Numbered from the stretch's first letter, positions 34,267 through 43,018 are shown. The stretch: DNA of 64,000 nt from JABGPL01 sp964387885 (GCA_964387885.1 CAYLYZ010000001.1:1-64000); one strand, 5' to 3'. The notes: generated by a model from the letters alone, not told the origin. A program made the numbers and translations.

Positions 34267-35082
34267 ATGCTTCTAAGGATTGTAATATCATGTTTTAGCT
34301 TGATCATCTTCGTTTATGCAAACAGCTCAGCCCAAATAATGCACATCCACACGGGTGTTGAAGAGCGTGAGTTTAATCTCTCTGATGTTGATAGTATTAA
34401 ATTTGTAGATTTAGAAGTATGGCTCTCTGTCACCCCCCGGGGGAGGATTAGATTCGGTCCCGTTATTATCGGCGATTTCCGGGAATTGATTCTTACCCTT
34501 GGCAATACTGGAAACGGTGCTTTAAGAGTTTCAGGTGTTGAAATTGAGGAAGAAGTTTTTGAAGCAAATTTCGAGGATCCAATCGAAATTGCTCCCGGAC
34601 AATCTTCTCAGCTTATAGTTGGTTTTTATCCACAGGAGGTCAGAAATTATTCAACACAATTGATCATTCGCTCAAATTCTCATCACAATTCTGATATAAT
34701 TAAACGCCTTTCTGGCTCTGGACATTGTGCATTTGTCTGGGAAGAGACTCGAAATTATATGGTCATCTATGTTTCAAATGCAACCATAAATAATGAACCA
34801 CTTGTTGAATTCGACGAAATCGGAGTTTTTACAACTGATGGGCTTTGCGCAGGAGGCGGTCTTGTCCCAGCAGGATTTCCAGAAGAACCTCTCTATGTAG
34901 GAGCATATCGCGCAGACAGGGGAATGGATAACGGATTCCAGTTTGATGAACGATTGAATTTCAGAATATGGGATGCTTCAACTGAAATTGAATATCGTGC
35001 GGGATGTGTAGTTGAAAACGATGAACAAGCAGTTTATAACGAGAGTTTCCTCTCTTTGCGTGTATACGCTATTTTAGAGTGA
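34267..35082 (+). CDS. Secreted IDSI-ASH-NMSI protein, array member H (most diverged)
   Basis: The 271-aa protein has a signal peptide ending NSSAQ and MHIHTGVEEREFNLSDVDSI. The start of its ASH domain is changed (VTPRGRIRFGPVIIG instead of EPEEIDFGEV.VG), with a run of C/G bases encoding PRGR. The C-terminal core is also weak (TRNYMVIYVSNATI), with GAYRADRGMDNGFQ in place of AWGA. These changes suggest relaxed constraint. ATG 34267 with GGAGAAA upstream is preferred over a TTG at 34249. Confidence 0.8.
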   Translation: MLLRIVISCFSLIIFVYANSSAQIMHIHTGVEEREFNLSDVDSIKFVDLEVWLSVTPRGRIRFGPVIIGDFRELILTLGNTGNGALRVSGVEIEEEVFEANFEDPIEIAPGQSSQLIVGFYPQEVRNYSTQLIIRSNSHHNSDIIKRLSGSGHCAFVWEETRNYMVIYVSNATINNEPLVEFDEIGVFTTDGLCAGGGLVPAGFPEEPLYVGAYRADRGMDNGFQFDERLNFRIWDASTEIEYRAGCVVENDEQAVYNESFLSLRVYAILE

Positions 35083-35110
35083 TAGATACATACCTGAAAA
35101 GGAGAAATTA

Positions 35111-35620
35111 ATGTCCCACCAATTCCGGATAAAAATTCTGATAACAGTAATTGCGCTTTTCGAGATTTCCTATTCACAAACAATGAACATTCACCTCGGT
35201 GAAGAAACAACATCTTTCGATATAGCGGAAGTTGATAGCATCAGCTTTACTGATTCCGAACCTCATTTCCAGTATGAACTTGTTGGTCCAAATATGTCGA
35301 TCCTGATCTCTGAAGCACTGCTGAATGATGAATCGTTAGTTACAAACGACGAAATCGGTGTTTTTAATCCGCGGGGAATCTGCTCAGGAGGTGCTGTAGT
35401 TCCTGAAACCTTTCCCGAAGAACCAATGGGGCTGGCTGCCTGGGGAGGTGATCAGGGGATGGATCCAGGTTTTCAGTCTGGTGAAGAAATGGAGTTCAGG
35501 TTCTGGGATGCATCCGCGAGGCGGGAATATTCAGCGGAGGCGGAAGTTATTGAGGGATTAGAACTGGTTTGGGTGGGGAATGGATTTACGCGGATCAGGC
35601 TTTTTGCCGGAGGGGAGTAG
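35111..35620 (+). CDS. Short secreted IDSI-NMSI protein lacking the ASH domain, array member I
   Basis: The 169-aa protein has a signal peptide (EISYSQ), MNIHLGEETTSFDIAEVDSISF, and then goes straight to the C-terminal domain (VGPNMSILISEALL, TNDEIGVFNPRGICSGG, AAWGGDQGMDPGFQ), with no ASH domain between. A clean in-frame loss of exactly one domain fits module shuffling. AAGGAG precedes the ATG, 28 bp after member H. Confidence 0.83.
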   Translation: MSHQFRIKILITVIALFEISYSQTMNIHLGEETTSFDIAEVDSISFTDSEPHFQYELVGPNMSILISEALLNDESLVTNDEIGVFNPRGICSGGAVVPETFPEEPMGLAAWGGDQGMDPGFQSGEEMEFRFWDASARREYSAEAEVIEGLELVWVGNGFTRIRLFAGGE

Positions 35621-35682
35621 GTTGTGTGGCCCGGGTTATTTATTACCCGGGTTTCATTATTTGACGCAAGAGAGTATTCAGC

Positions 35683-35892
35683 TCCTGCCTGGTTTCAAGG
35701 GCTTTAGCCCGTAACCTGGCAGTTTGCATTCTCCAGGNNNNNNNNNNNNNNNNNNNNNNNNNNNNNNNNNNNNNNNNNNNNNNNNNNNNNNNNNNNNNNN
35801 NNNNNNNNNNNNNNNNNNNNNNNNNNNNNNNNNNNNNGAACGAATATTGTAAAGAGACTTGGGCAACAAGTAGCCCAAGCCACACGTCAACG
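35683..35892 (+). repeat. Direct repeat copy 1, interrupted by the assembly gap
   Basis: The flanks 35683-35737 and 35838-35892 match copy 2 (35952-36086) almost exactly. In copy 2 the interval that the Ns replace is 25 bp. The unit contains the hairpin CTTGGGC...GCCCAAG and the opposed pair CTGGTTTCAA / TTTGAAACCGGG. Confidence 0.85.
35738..35837. other. Assembly gap (100 N)
   Basis: Exactly 100 Ns, a usual placeholder for a gap of unknown size. It falls inside repeat copy 1. If that copy is intact, the true missing sequence is about 25 bp. More repeat copies, or another array gene, could also be missing. Confidence 0.95.
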
Positions 35893-35951
35893 CATGTAAA
35901 ACTGTATGAAAAATGTCGGAATGAGATTCCGACCTACGAAAAATATTTACT

Positions 35952-36086
35952 TCCTGCCTGGTTTCAAGGGCTTTAGCCCGTAACCTGGCAGTTTGCATTC
36001 TCCAGGTTACACTTCGTTTGAAACCGGGAGTGAACGAATATTGTAAAGAGACTTGGGCAACAAGTAGCCCAAGCCACACGTCAACG
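35952..36086 (+). repeat. Direct repeat copy 2 (135 bp)
   Basis: It spans TCCTGCCTGG to CACACGTCAACG and is the intact version of the repeat at 35683-35892. It ends about 20 bp before the start of array member J. Confidence 0.85.
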
Positions 36087-36107
36087 TACATAGGAGTGGA
36101 GTAGATT

Positions 36108-36920
36108 ATGCTTAACAGGATTGGAATTCTAAGCTTCACCGTAGCATTATTTTGTTTTACCTTCGCACACGCCCAAGTCATGGGTATTCATGTCGGCGAG
36201 GAAGATCACTTCTTTAACCTCGCGGATGTTGATAGTATCAATTTTGTTGATCCGCAGCTCTCAGTCGAACCGCAGGAGCTTGATTTCGGGAGCGTTTCTC
36301 CGGATTCGAGCACCTTCCGTAATATTACTCTGACCAATACTGGTGAGGAAATGTTAAACATTGACAGGATCACCTTTAGCAGTGAAGCATTCTATATAGA
36401 AGCTCAATTACCGATTGAAGTTCTCTTCGGAAATCCTCACGTTCTCGACGTTTTTTTCACTCCACTCAGACTTGGAGATTTCGCTGGTAATATGTTCATT
36501 CACTACAATGCACCGGGAGTTGAAGTGAGGATTGTTCAACTTTCAGGTGTCGGATTTGATTCTTTCTGGGTTGAAGAAACGGATATAAATATGAGCATCC
36601 TGGTCACAGAAGCAACTCTCAATGGTGCATCTCTGCAACCAGGTGATAGAGTGCTAGCTTACACTCAGGATGAATTGCTCGCTGGGATAGGTATAATTCA
36701 GGAAGGATTTCCGGATGAGCCAATGGGATTTCCTGTGTATGGTGCTGATCAGGATCAGGATAATGGATTTCAACAGGGGGAAGAGTTAGACTTCAAATTC
36801 TGGATTGCTCGTATGGGCAGAATAATAGATGCTGAAGTTGTTGAAGTAGTCAACGGTGCTGATCCTGTTGTTTTTATTGGAAATGGGGTTGTAATAGTTC
36901 GGTTAAGTGCTGTTAGGTAG
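36108..36920 (+). CDS. Secreted IDSI-ASH-NMSI protein, array member J
   Basis: The 270-aa protein is separated from members A-I by the repeat/gap region and is somewhat diverged. It has a signal peptide ending AHAQ, MGIHVGEEDHFFNLADVDSI, an ASH domain (EPQELDFGSVSPD, LTNTGEEMLNIDRITF, LSGVG) and the C-terminal domain (TDINMSILVTEATL, PGDRVLAYTQDELLAGI, VYGADQDQDNGFQ). The Cys of LCAG is absent (LLAG). GGAGTGGAG lies before the ATG. Confidence 0.83.
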   Translation: MLNRIGILSFTVALFCFTFAHAQVMGIHVGEEDHFFNLADVDSINFVDPQLSVEPQELDFGSVSPDSSTFRNITLTNTGEEMLNIDRITFSSEAFYIEAQLPIEVLFGNPHVLDVFFTPLRLGDFAGNMFIHYNAPGVEVRIVQLSGVGFDSFWVEETDINMSILVTEATLNGASLQPGDRVLAYTQDELLAGIGIIQEGFPDEPMGFPVYGADQDQDNGFQQGEELDFKFWIARMGRIIDAEVVEVVNGADPVVFIGNGVVIVRLSAVR

Positions 36921-37142
36921 GTCGGCTTCTTAAGCCGACGATAATAAAAATTGGAAAAATAATATCGGGATAAGATCTCGACCTACATGATGTTACTCGT
37001 TCCCATGCTCTGCGTGGGAACGTTACGCGCCTTCAAAACAAGAAGCGTTCCCACGTGGAACGTGGGAACGAGTTAGGTAGGTCAGAATCTTATTCCGACA
37101 AAACAATGTTACTAAAATGTCGGAATGAGATTCCGACCTACA
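36917..37142. repeat. Cluster of palindromes between array member J and the 1,538-aa gene
   Basis: It contains GTCGGCTTCTTAAGCCGAC (36921-36939), a degenerate copy ending ACCTAC near 36986, a pair of hairpins built on CGTTCCCA...TGGGAACG (about 36998-37071) and two more GTAGGTC-type palindromes (about 37076-37099 and 37117-37142). The outer ACTCGTTCCCA and TGGGAACGAGT are inverted. Several dispersed intergenic families are nested or adjacent here. Confidence 0.7.
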
Positions 37143-37178
37143 ATTCATAGAAATCAATCGAATAAAAAGGAGTAAAAA

Positions 37179-40100
37179 ATGCTGCGGAAAAAACTCCTGA
37201 TTTTAATTACACTTGCGCTGCTGACTCAAGCTGGTTTTTTAATTGCCGATCCAATTCTCGATGTTTCCTGGGATGAGGAAATCGGATTTCCAGAATTTAT
37301 TGACTGGAATATGGCGTTTGATGATGTCTTTAATGGCGGACCTTATAGCATATCAGTTACCATTCGTAATGCTGGTGATGCTGATCTTATTATACAGGAC
37401 ATAACCTGTGATATGCAGGAATTCTACGCTGAACCTTTGGAACTAACCCTCGAACCTGACCAGACCTCCGAAGTAGATTTCATTTTCGAAGCAATTAATC
37501 CTGATGAATACGCATCAATAATGCAAATTGTCTGGAACTCTCCAGATGGGGAAGCTTTTGGGATACCGGTTATTGCGCAAGCTTTTGAACCACCCGGTTG
37601 GGGGGATCCTCCGGATCATATCGAAGAAGATATGATGACAGGTGAGATTGTTCAGCGAGTATTTACAATCGACAACGAAGGTGGTACTCCGCTGAGATTC
37701 CGGATTGAGCATGAAATGGTTGGTGAACCTGATAGAGATTTTGATCAAAGATCAATCAGATCCTCAAGTTTTACATCGCCTTACCGAGACCGACGGAGTA
37801 ATCCAGATGACATGGGCTATGAATGGCGTGATAATCTTGAAAATGATGGTCCGGAATATGAATGGTTAAATATGAATGACTATGACAATGTTAGAGAATT
37901 CCGATTGGCTGACGATCAAAATACCGGTAGTATTGATATAGGCTGGGAATTCCCATTCTGGGATCGTGTGTTTGATCAAGTTCACGTGGATTCGGATGGT
38001 TGGATGTCATTCTCTTATGAAGGCAATGACATCAGAGTTGATCCACAAGAATATCCCTGTAGGGCAAACGGGAGACAAGAAAACACAATCGCAATTTTCA
38101 ATACTGATTACACCCAGGGAACTCGAGTAGGCGTCTGGTCAAATGACCGGGATCAAGCCATCATCTGGTGGGAGGGTAACAATCGTCATCATCATCAGAT
38201 GATTCTGAGTGAAGATGGCTCAGTTGTAATGCAATATGGTCAGAACACTCAAGATCGTGGTTGCTGGGGAGTAGGTGTTAACCTGGGAGATGGTGACCAT
38301 GGTTGGTTCATTTCAGGGAATGATCGAAATTACCTGACTGATGGTCGTACAATTGCGTTTGGTCCGCCCGAAACCTGGCGGTCCTGGCTCTCGTACGAAC
38401 CGACGGAAGGTATTATCGATCCAGGTGAAAGTGAGGATATCATTGTGACAATAGACGCAACTGGCTTAATTGGAGGAGATTATGAAGCTGACCTGATGAT
38501 ATATACAAATGATCCTGCTAATCCGGAGATTGTGGTGAGTATTTCTGTTTATGTGCATTACCACCACATTATACCGGTTGAATGGCCAGAGGAGTTCGGA
38601 TATCCTGATGTTGTCGACTTCAATGGTGGGTTTGATGAAGTGTTTGCAGGTGAACGTTATTCGGTTCCGGTTGTTATAACTAATGTAGGAACTGATCCAA
38701 TGATAATTGAAGATGCTGGTAGTAATCACGGTTACTTCCACGTAGATTGGGAGGGTATTGAGATTGAGATTGGTGAAGAATTTGAGACGGAGATAATTTT
38801 TGAACCGGAGGAGGCGGGTGAATTTGACGGTATAATTTTCATGGCTTATGATGACGGAAGGTTTCGTGAATATGAGATCGATGTTCATGCTGAAGCTCTT
38901 GATCCACCTCAATTGGGGGAATTACCCGATGAAATTGAAGAAATCCTTCTGTCAGGTGAAGCTGAAGAACATGTGATAGAATTGACCAATGAGGGAGGTT
39001 CTCCCCTAAGATTTCAAATCGAACATGAAATCATAGGTGAACCTGACAGGGATAGTGAACAAAGATCAATCCGATCAACAAATCCAAAATCACCATTCCG
39101 AGATCGACGAGGCGGTCCTGACGAAATGGGTTATGAATGGAGGGATAATTTTGACGAAAACAGACCGGAGTTTGAATGGATTGATTTAGCGGAATTTGAG
39201 GGAGTTTCACATTACCGAATGGGAGATGATCAAACCATCGGCCCTTTTCAGCTCAACTGGGAATTTCCGTATTATGATCACTCTTCGGATAGAATATGGA
39301 TTTGCAGTGATGGTTGGATTTCTCCAACCTGGGGTGGATACACTCGCAGGTTTCCAAATTATCCAACAGACCAGTTCGGTGACATGTGGACTCACTCTGG
39401 TCTTGATTGGCTCGGAGCAAACCATCCCGGAATGTTCTGGACTAATGATGAAGATTTGGCTATAGTTACTTATGGTCCAAATTACGAAGGACAGGGAATG
39501 GAACATCAAGTAATCATTAATCGAGATGGGAAAATCAAATTCCAGTATTTTAATGGATGGCAGCACGACAATCGCTTTAAAGCTCAAGCATTTGTCGGAT
39601 TTAATGCTGCCGTGGACGGACAGGCATTTGGATTCACAGCTTGTCCACGAGGTCATGGACAACATTATTTAAGAAACGGTCTAGTCATAGCATTTGGACC
39701 TCAGGATACCTGGCATTCCTGGCTCTCATACGAACCGACTGAAGGTGTCATTGAACCTGGTGAAAGCGAAGATATAACAATTACAATAGACGCAACTGAC
39801 CTGATTGGAGGATTGTATGAGGCTTGTTTGTTAATAGATACTAATGATCCTGGAAATCCGCGATTAGAGGTGATGATCATTCTTGAGGTTCATGCTCCAC
39901 ATTGGATACCAATTGAATGGGATGAGCAACTCGGTTTCCCTGATGTCCTTGATTTTAATTGTGCTTTTGATGAAATGCACGTTGGTGAAAGGTACTCTGT
40001 TCCCGTTGCTATCAGTAACACCGGAATGGATGTATTAACTGTTTTATCAGTTAATTGCGAGAATCCTTACTTTAGCGCAGATTGGGAGGATATAGAAATC

Positions 40101-41795
40101 GAGATCGGGGAATCAATTGAAGCGGAAATAACTTTTGAAGCGGAGGAAGCCGGTGACTATGATGCTGAGATAGTAATTGAATTTGACGTTCACAATTTAA
40201 ACGAATATGAAATAAATGTTCACGCCATCGCCGGCGAAGCTTTCGATCCGGAACATTTCATTGATTTCGTAGAAACCGGAACATCCCACCGTATCACTAT
40301 CACAAACCTGACAATGGAAGATGACCGAGTGTCATCCGGATGGGAAATTGGGATTTTCACACCTGATGACATCCTTACCGGAGGAGAAGTCTGGTATCGA
40401 GGGGGCAGACTCACGTTAAGTGCTTATGGTGATGATCCAGAAACCGATGAAGTCGAAGGATTTGATGAGGGTGAATACATCCGCATCCGGGCGTGGGACA
40501 GAGAATCGGGCAGGGAATACCAGGCACGTCCGGAAGTTGAGGACGGCGAATTGCTATGGGAAGATGGAGGTGAGACGATTCTAAGCCTCGAGGTTGCTGA
40601 TGATCTCTATGGATTCCTCCTGGATGAAGGTTGGAACCTGATGTCGATTGATATTTATCCTGATGAACGATATTACGGGGAAGATGAAGAACGAGGTCCT
40701 GATATAGTATTGATGTTTGATGCAGCAATGCCGGATTACATTGGTACTCTAATATTAGTGAAGACCGAAGACGGCTTATTCTGGGCTCCGGCATGGGCTA
40801 TGTGTATTCTTCCTTTCTGGGATTTAACCGAAGGCTACATGATGGATCTCGGTGAAGCCCGTGAGTTGTTCTGGTATGGGGAGTTAATCCCGCCTGATAC
40901 CGAAATCCCAATAGAGGAGGGCTGGAATTACATCGCATATTTTCCCGAGTACCAGCTTCCATGCAATGTGCCTGATTTTTACGCGTTTGAGTCGATTTTG
41001 GAGGAACTTGTCATAGCGAAAGACTATGAAGGGCGTTTCTGCGTCCCGCAGTTTGAATTTTCCAACCTGCCACCGTTACGAGCAGGGAAGGGTTATCAGG
41101 TAAGGGTTTCTGAAGAGGTTGTTTTGACTTACCCACCTGAACCGGAAGAGGAGGAATTGGCATCCCATAAACCTACACAACATGGACTGATTCATTTCGA
41201 TAGGGTAGAGGTTACTGGTTCAAACATGAGTCTGCTACTGAGAGGTGAAATTCTTCAAACAGGAAGCGAGATTGGTGTATATTCTAAAGCCGGAAGGTTA
41301 GTCGGATCATCTGCAATAACTGAGAATGGTATCTGCGGATTGGCAGTGTGGGGCGATGACCAATCAACTGAGATAATCGACGGTTTATCAGATAAGGAAT
41401 CACTTGAACTCAGGCTGTGGAATTCGGCTGATAATAGTGAGATAGTCATCGTCGACAAGTCAGACACAAATCCAGTTTACTTGACTGATAATTTTATTGT
41501 TTTGGATGTTTCTGAAAAGCTTGAAATCCCTGAAAAGTATTGCCTGAGCGAGGCATTTCCAAATCCGTTTAATAGCCGCGTTCAATTGAACTACGAATTG
41601 CCTGAAGCTTCGATGGTCTCAATCAGAGTCTTTGATACATCTGGGCGTTTGGTTGCGACGTTGGCAGATGGAGATGTTGAAGCAGGTACTCATTCGGTTA
41701 TGTGGAATGGCAAGGACAATCCGTCGGGGATATATTTGATCAGGGTGAATATGGGGGGAGTGAACATTACGAAAAAGGTTGCGTTGATCAGATAA
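37179..41795 (+). CDS. Giant secreted protein with repeated ASH-like modules and type IX sorting domain
   Basis: The 1,538-aa protein has a signal peptide (about residues 1-24). Three modules start near residues 24, 464 and 910, each opening with a VEWPEEFGYPDVVDF-like segment. The first two also carry a long Asp/Arg-rich section (EPDRD.EQRSIRS, MGYEWRDN) and an aromatic domain (HVDSDGWMSF) of unknown fold. Then come an 'EIGIFTPDD' domain (about 1025), the GWNLMSIDI domain (about 1144), an 'SNMSLLLRG' domain (about 1340) and a sorting domain (AFPNPFNSRVQLNYEL, final KKVALIR). The last four elements are shared with the 2,358-aa protein at 14866-21942. AAGGAG precedes the ATG. Cell-surface or secreted. 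Function unknown. Confidence 0.87.
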   Translation: MLRKKLLILITLALLTQAGFLIADPILDVSWDEEIGFPEFIDWNMAFDDVFNGGPYSISVTIRNAGDADLIIQDITCDMQEFYAEPLELTLEPDQTSEVDFIFEAINPDEYASIMQIVWNSPDGEAFGIPVIAQAFEPPGWGDPPDHIEEDMMTGEIVQRVFTIDNEGGTPLRFRIEHEMVGEPDRDFDQRSIRSSSFTSPYRDRRSNPDDMGYEWRDNLENDGPEYEWLNMNDYDNVREFRLADDQNTGSIDIGWEFPFWDRVFDQVHVDSDGWMSFSYEGNDIRVDPQEYPCRANGRQENTIAIFNTDYTQGTRVGVWSNDRDQAIIWWEGNNRHHHQMILSEDGSVVMQYGQNTQDRGCWGVGVNLGDGDHGWFISGNDRNYLTDGRTIAFGPPETWRSWLSYEPTEGIIDPGESEDIIVTIDATGLIGGDYEADLMIYTNDPANPEIVVSISVYVHYHHIIPVEWPEEFGYPDVVDFNGGFDEVFAGERYSVPVVITNVGTDPMIIEDAGSNHGYFHVDWEGIEIEIGEEFETEIIFEPEEAGEFDGIIFMAYDDGRFREYEIDVHAEALDPPQLGELPDEIEEILLSGEAEEHVIELTNEGGSPLRFQIEHEIIGEPDRDSEQRSIRSTNPKSPFRDRRGGPDEMGYEWRDNFDENRPEFEWIDLAEFEGVSHYRMGDDQTIGPFQLNWEFPYYDHSSDRIWICSDGWISPTWGGYTRRFPNYPTDQFGDMWTHSGLDWLGANHPGMFWTNDEDLAIVTYGPNYEGQGMEHQVIINRDGKIKFQYFNGWQHDNRFKAQAFVGFNAAVDGQAFGFTACPRGHGQHYLRNGLVIAFGPQDTWHSWLSYEPTEGVIEPGESEDITITIDATDLIGGLYEACLLIDTNDPGNPRLEVMIILEVHAPHWIPIEWDEQLGFPDVLDFNCAFDEMHVGERYSVPVAISNTGMDVLTVLSVNCENPYFSADWEDIEIEIGESIEAEITFEAEEAGDYDAEIVIEFDVHNLNEYEINVHAIAGEAFDPEHFIDFVETGTSHRITITNLTMEDDRVSSGWEIGIFTPDDILTGGEVWYRGGRLTLSAYGDDPETDEVEGFDEGEYIRIRAWDRESGREYQARPEVEDGELLWEDGGETILSLEVADDLYGFLLDEGWNLMSIDIYPDERYYGEDEERGPDIVLMFDAAMPDYIGTLILVKTEDGLFWAPAWAMCILPFWDLTEGYMMDLGEARELFWYGELIPPDTEIPIEEGWNYIAYFPEYQLPCNVPDFYAFESILEELVIAKDYEGRFCVPQFEFSNLPPLRAGKGYQVRVSEEVVLTYPPEPEEEELASHKPTQHGLIHFDRVEVTGSNMSLLLRGEILQTGSEIGVYSKAGRLVGSSAITENGICGLAVWGDDQSTEIIDGLSDKESLELRLWNSADNSEIVIVDKSDTNPVYLTDNFIVLDVSEKLEIPEKYCLSEAFPNPFNSRVQLNYELPEASMVSIRVFDTSGRLVATLADGDVEAGTHSVMWNGKDNPSGIYLIRVNMGGVNITKKVALIR

Positions 41796-41965
41796 GGTAG
41801 GGCGGGATCTTATCCCGCCAACCAATTTTCCGGCGGATAAAAACTGCCTTACACATCTCGATATCGCGTTCGAGTGCCCGTCAGGTGTCCTCACCTGACG
41901 GTGAAGCAATCTCATTGTTCGGATGTTAAAAAGAGGTTGCTTCGTCTCTTCATACCTCGCAATGA
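41796..41965. repeat. Three palindromic repeat elements after the 1,538-aa gene
   Basis: In order: GGCGGGATCTTATCCCGCC of the GTAGG family (41801-41819); a perfect hairpin with arms CCGTCAGGTG (41878-41887) and CACCTGACGG (41892-41901); and a minus-strand copy of the 9242-9315 repeat (about 41900-41963). Confidence 0.7.
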
Positions 41966-41992
41966 CGTCCAAAAAATAGGATGGGAAAAACA

Positions 41993-42358
41993 ATGTACGC
42001 TAAGAGATTCTGGATTTCGGTAACCCTGGGAATCGTTGCCGGATTTATTTGCGCCTTAGGCGGAAATGACCAGACACCGGAAAACATCCGGTCGATGTGG
42101 TTTATCAGCGTTGTGCTCAATCGTGCTTTTATTGGATTCACAATCGGCATATCCGGATGGCGCATCCCCTGGTACCTGCACGGAATCCTCATCGGATTCG
42201 TCGGGACAATGCCACTTGCTATGCCGTTGGTTATTACCTCCGGAGCCGGAATGATCCCGTTCCTGATGTACGCTATTGCCGGGATTGTCTGGGGATTTGT
42301 GATTGAACTGGTGACTTGTAAGGTGTTTAAAGCTCCGATGAAAGAGTTGGCAAATTAA
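41993..42358 (+). CDS. Small integral membrane protein of unknown function
   Basis: The 121-aa protein has about four hydrophobic helices (WISVTLGIVAGFICALG; VLNRAFIGFTIGIS; GILIGFVGTMPLAMPLVI; FLMYAIAGIVWGFVIELV). I do not recognise the family with certainty. ATG 41993 is preferred because GGATGGGA lies 7-14 nt upstream. The in-frame ATG at 41981 would overlap that site. It stands alone between repeat-rich stretches. Confidence 0.62.
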   Translation: MYAKRFWISVTLGIVAGFICALGGNDQTPENIRSMWFISVVLNRAFIGFTIGISGWRIPWYLHGILIGFVGTMPLAMPLVITSGAGMIPFLMYAIAGIVWGFVIELVTCKVFKAPMKELAN

Positions 42359-42606
42359 CATCCCCGGAGTGCTCAAGCCATGCTTGAGCCATATAGTCTT
42401 ATTTCTTACCGGACAGGTCGGTTAGATTAAGTGTCTTTATTTTAAAGTGATCCGAGAAATCAGGTGATCGATGAAAATCCCAATCGCGCTGGTAAACACC
42501 CCACCCGCTATGTATTGGTAGAACAAGCATTCCTGCTTGTTTATCCGCAAAATAACGGATTCATTAAATCACAAACACTTACAATGATTCGGGGTATCGT
42601 TCGGAC

Positions 42607-42745
42607 GATTCACGAATCACCCCTTAACTCCAATTTGATAATAACCTTCTCTGTGGCTTGCTCATCTATTTTGAAACAGAAGAAATCCAAAAGTGCAAGA
42701 TACATCCAAACCTGAAATGTTTCAAAGAACGAACTGACAGTGAGT
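42607..42745 (+). repeat. 135-bp dispersed repeat, copy 1
   Basis: It opens with GATTCACGAATCACCCC and ends near GAACTGACAGTGAGT. It matches 44222-44355 throughout with small gaps, for instance ATACATCCAAACCTGAAATG in both. Its opening hairpin recurs at 47225-47244. Confidence 0.75.
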
Positions 42746-42840
42746 CGGATACTGATAATCCCAGTCAGATTTGCAGCCAGGGATCTTTATCCAGGGAAGA
42801 GTCAGACCTTCCCTTTCATTACTATGATATATGCGTCATT

Positions 42841-42981
42841 AATGTTGATAATATACAACATTTTTCCGCAAAAGTCAAGTTTCATCACAGAGCACAGGAC
42901 AGGGGGGGATAGCATAAATTATCGTCACTTCGTCACCCTTTTGGCGGAACGCGGTTGTGGGTGGGGGATTGAGGTGGTGAC
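42841..42981 (-). repeat. Left arm of long inverted repeat (solo copy of the ATPase promoter region)
   Basis: The reverse complement of this stretch matches 47571-47715 over about 140 bp with few differences. It keeps the -35 (AGTCAA at 42873-42878 = TTGACT), a 17-bp spacer and the -10 (AATATA at 42850-42855 = TATATT). Beyond it the similarity reaches a few codons into the ATPase gene and then fades. No ATPase gene follows this copy. Confidence 0.85.
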
Positions 42982-43018
42982 GAAAAGGTGACGGAATGGT
43001 GACGGAATGGTGACGGAA
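42975..43018 (+). repeat. Four 11-bp tandem repeats (TGGTGACGGAA)
   Basis: Units lie at 42975-42985 (TGGTGACGAAA), 42986-42996 (AGGTGACGGAA), 42997-43007 and 43008-43018 (both TGGTGACGGAA). They overlap the outer end of the left inverted-repeat arm. Two such units, inverted, occur in the copy at 47085-47162. Confidence 0.8.

Larger units (their letters stand above)
35621..36107. other. Intergenic region with direct repeats and assembly gap
   Basis: This 487-bp stretch between array members I and J holds no gene. It carries two copies of a 135-bp repeat, the first interrupted by Ns, and a palindrome of the GTAGG-TCGG family (GTCGGAATGAGATTCCGAC at 35915-35933). Confidence 0.8.

Noticed and set aside
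38466..38912. 148-codon minus-strand reading frame inside the 1,538-aa gene
   Set aside because: It is a shadow of the opposite coding strand, without ribosome site or protein-like domain, in a gene whose frame is continuous.
42658..42991. Two overlapping plus-strand frames of about 84 codons
   Set aside because: They run across the 135-bp repeat and the inverted-repeat arm, with no ribosome site or domain.
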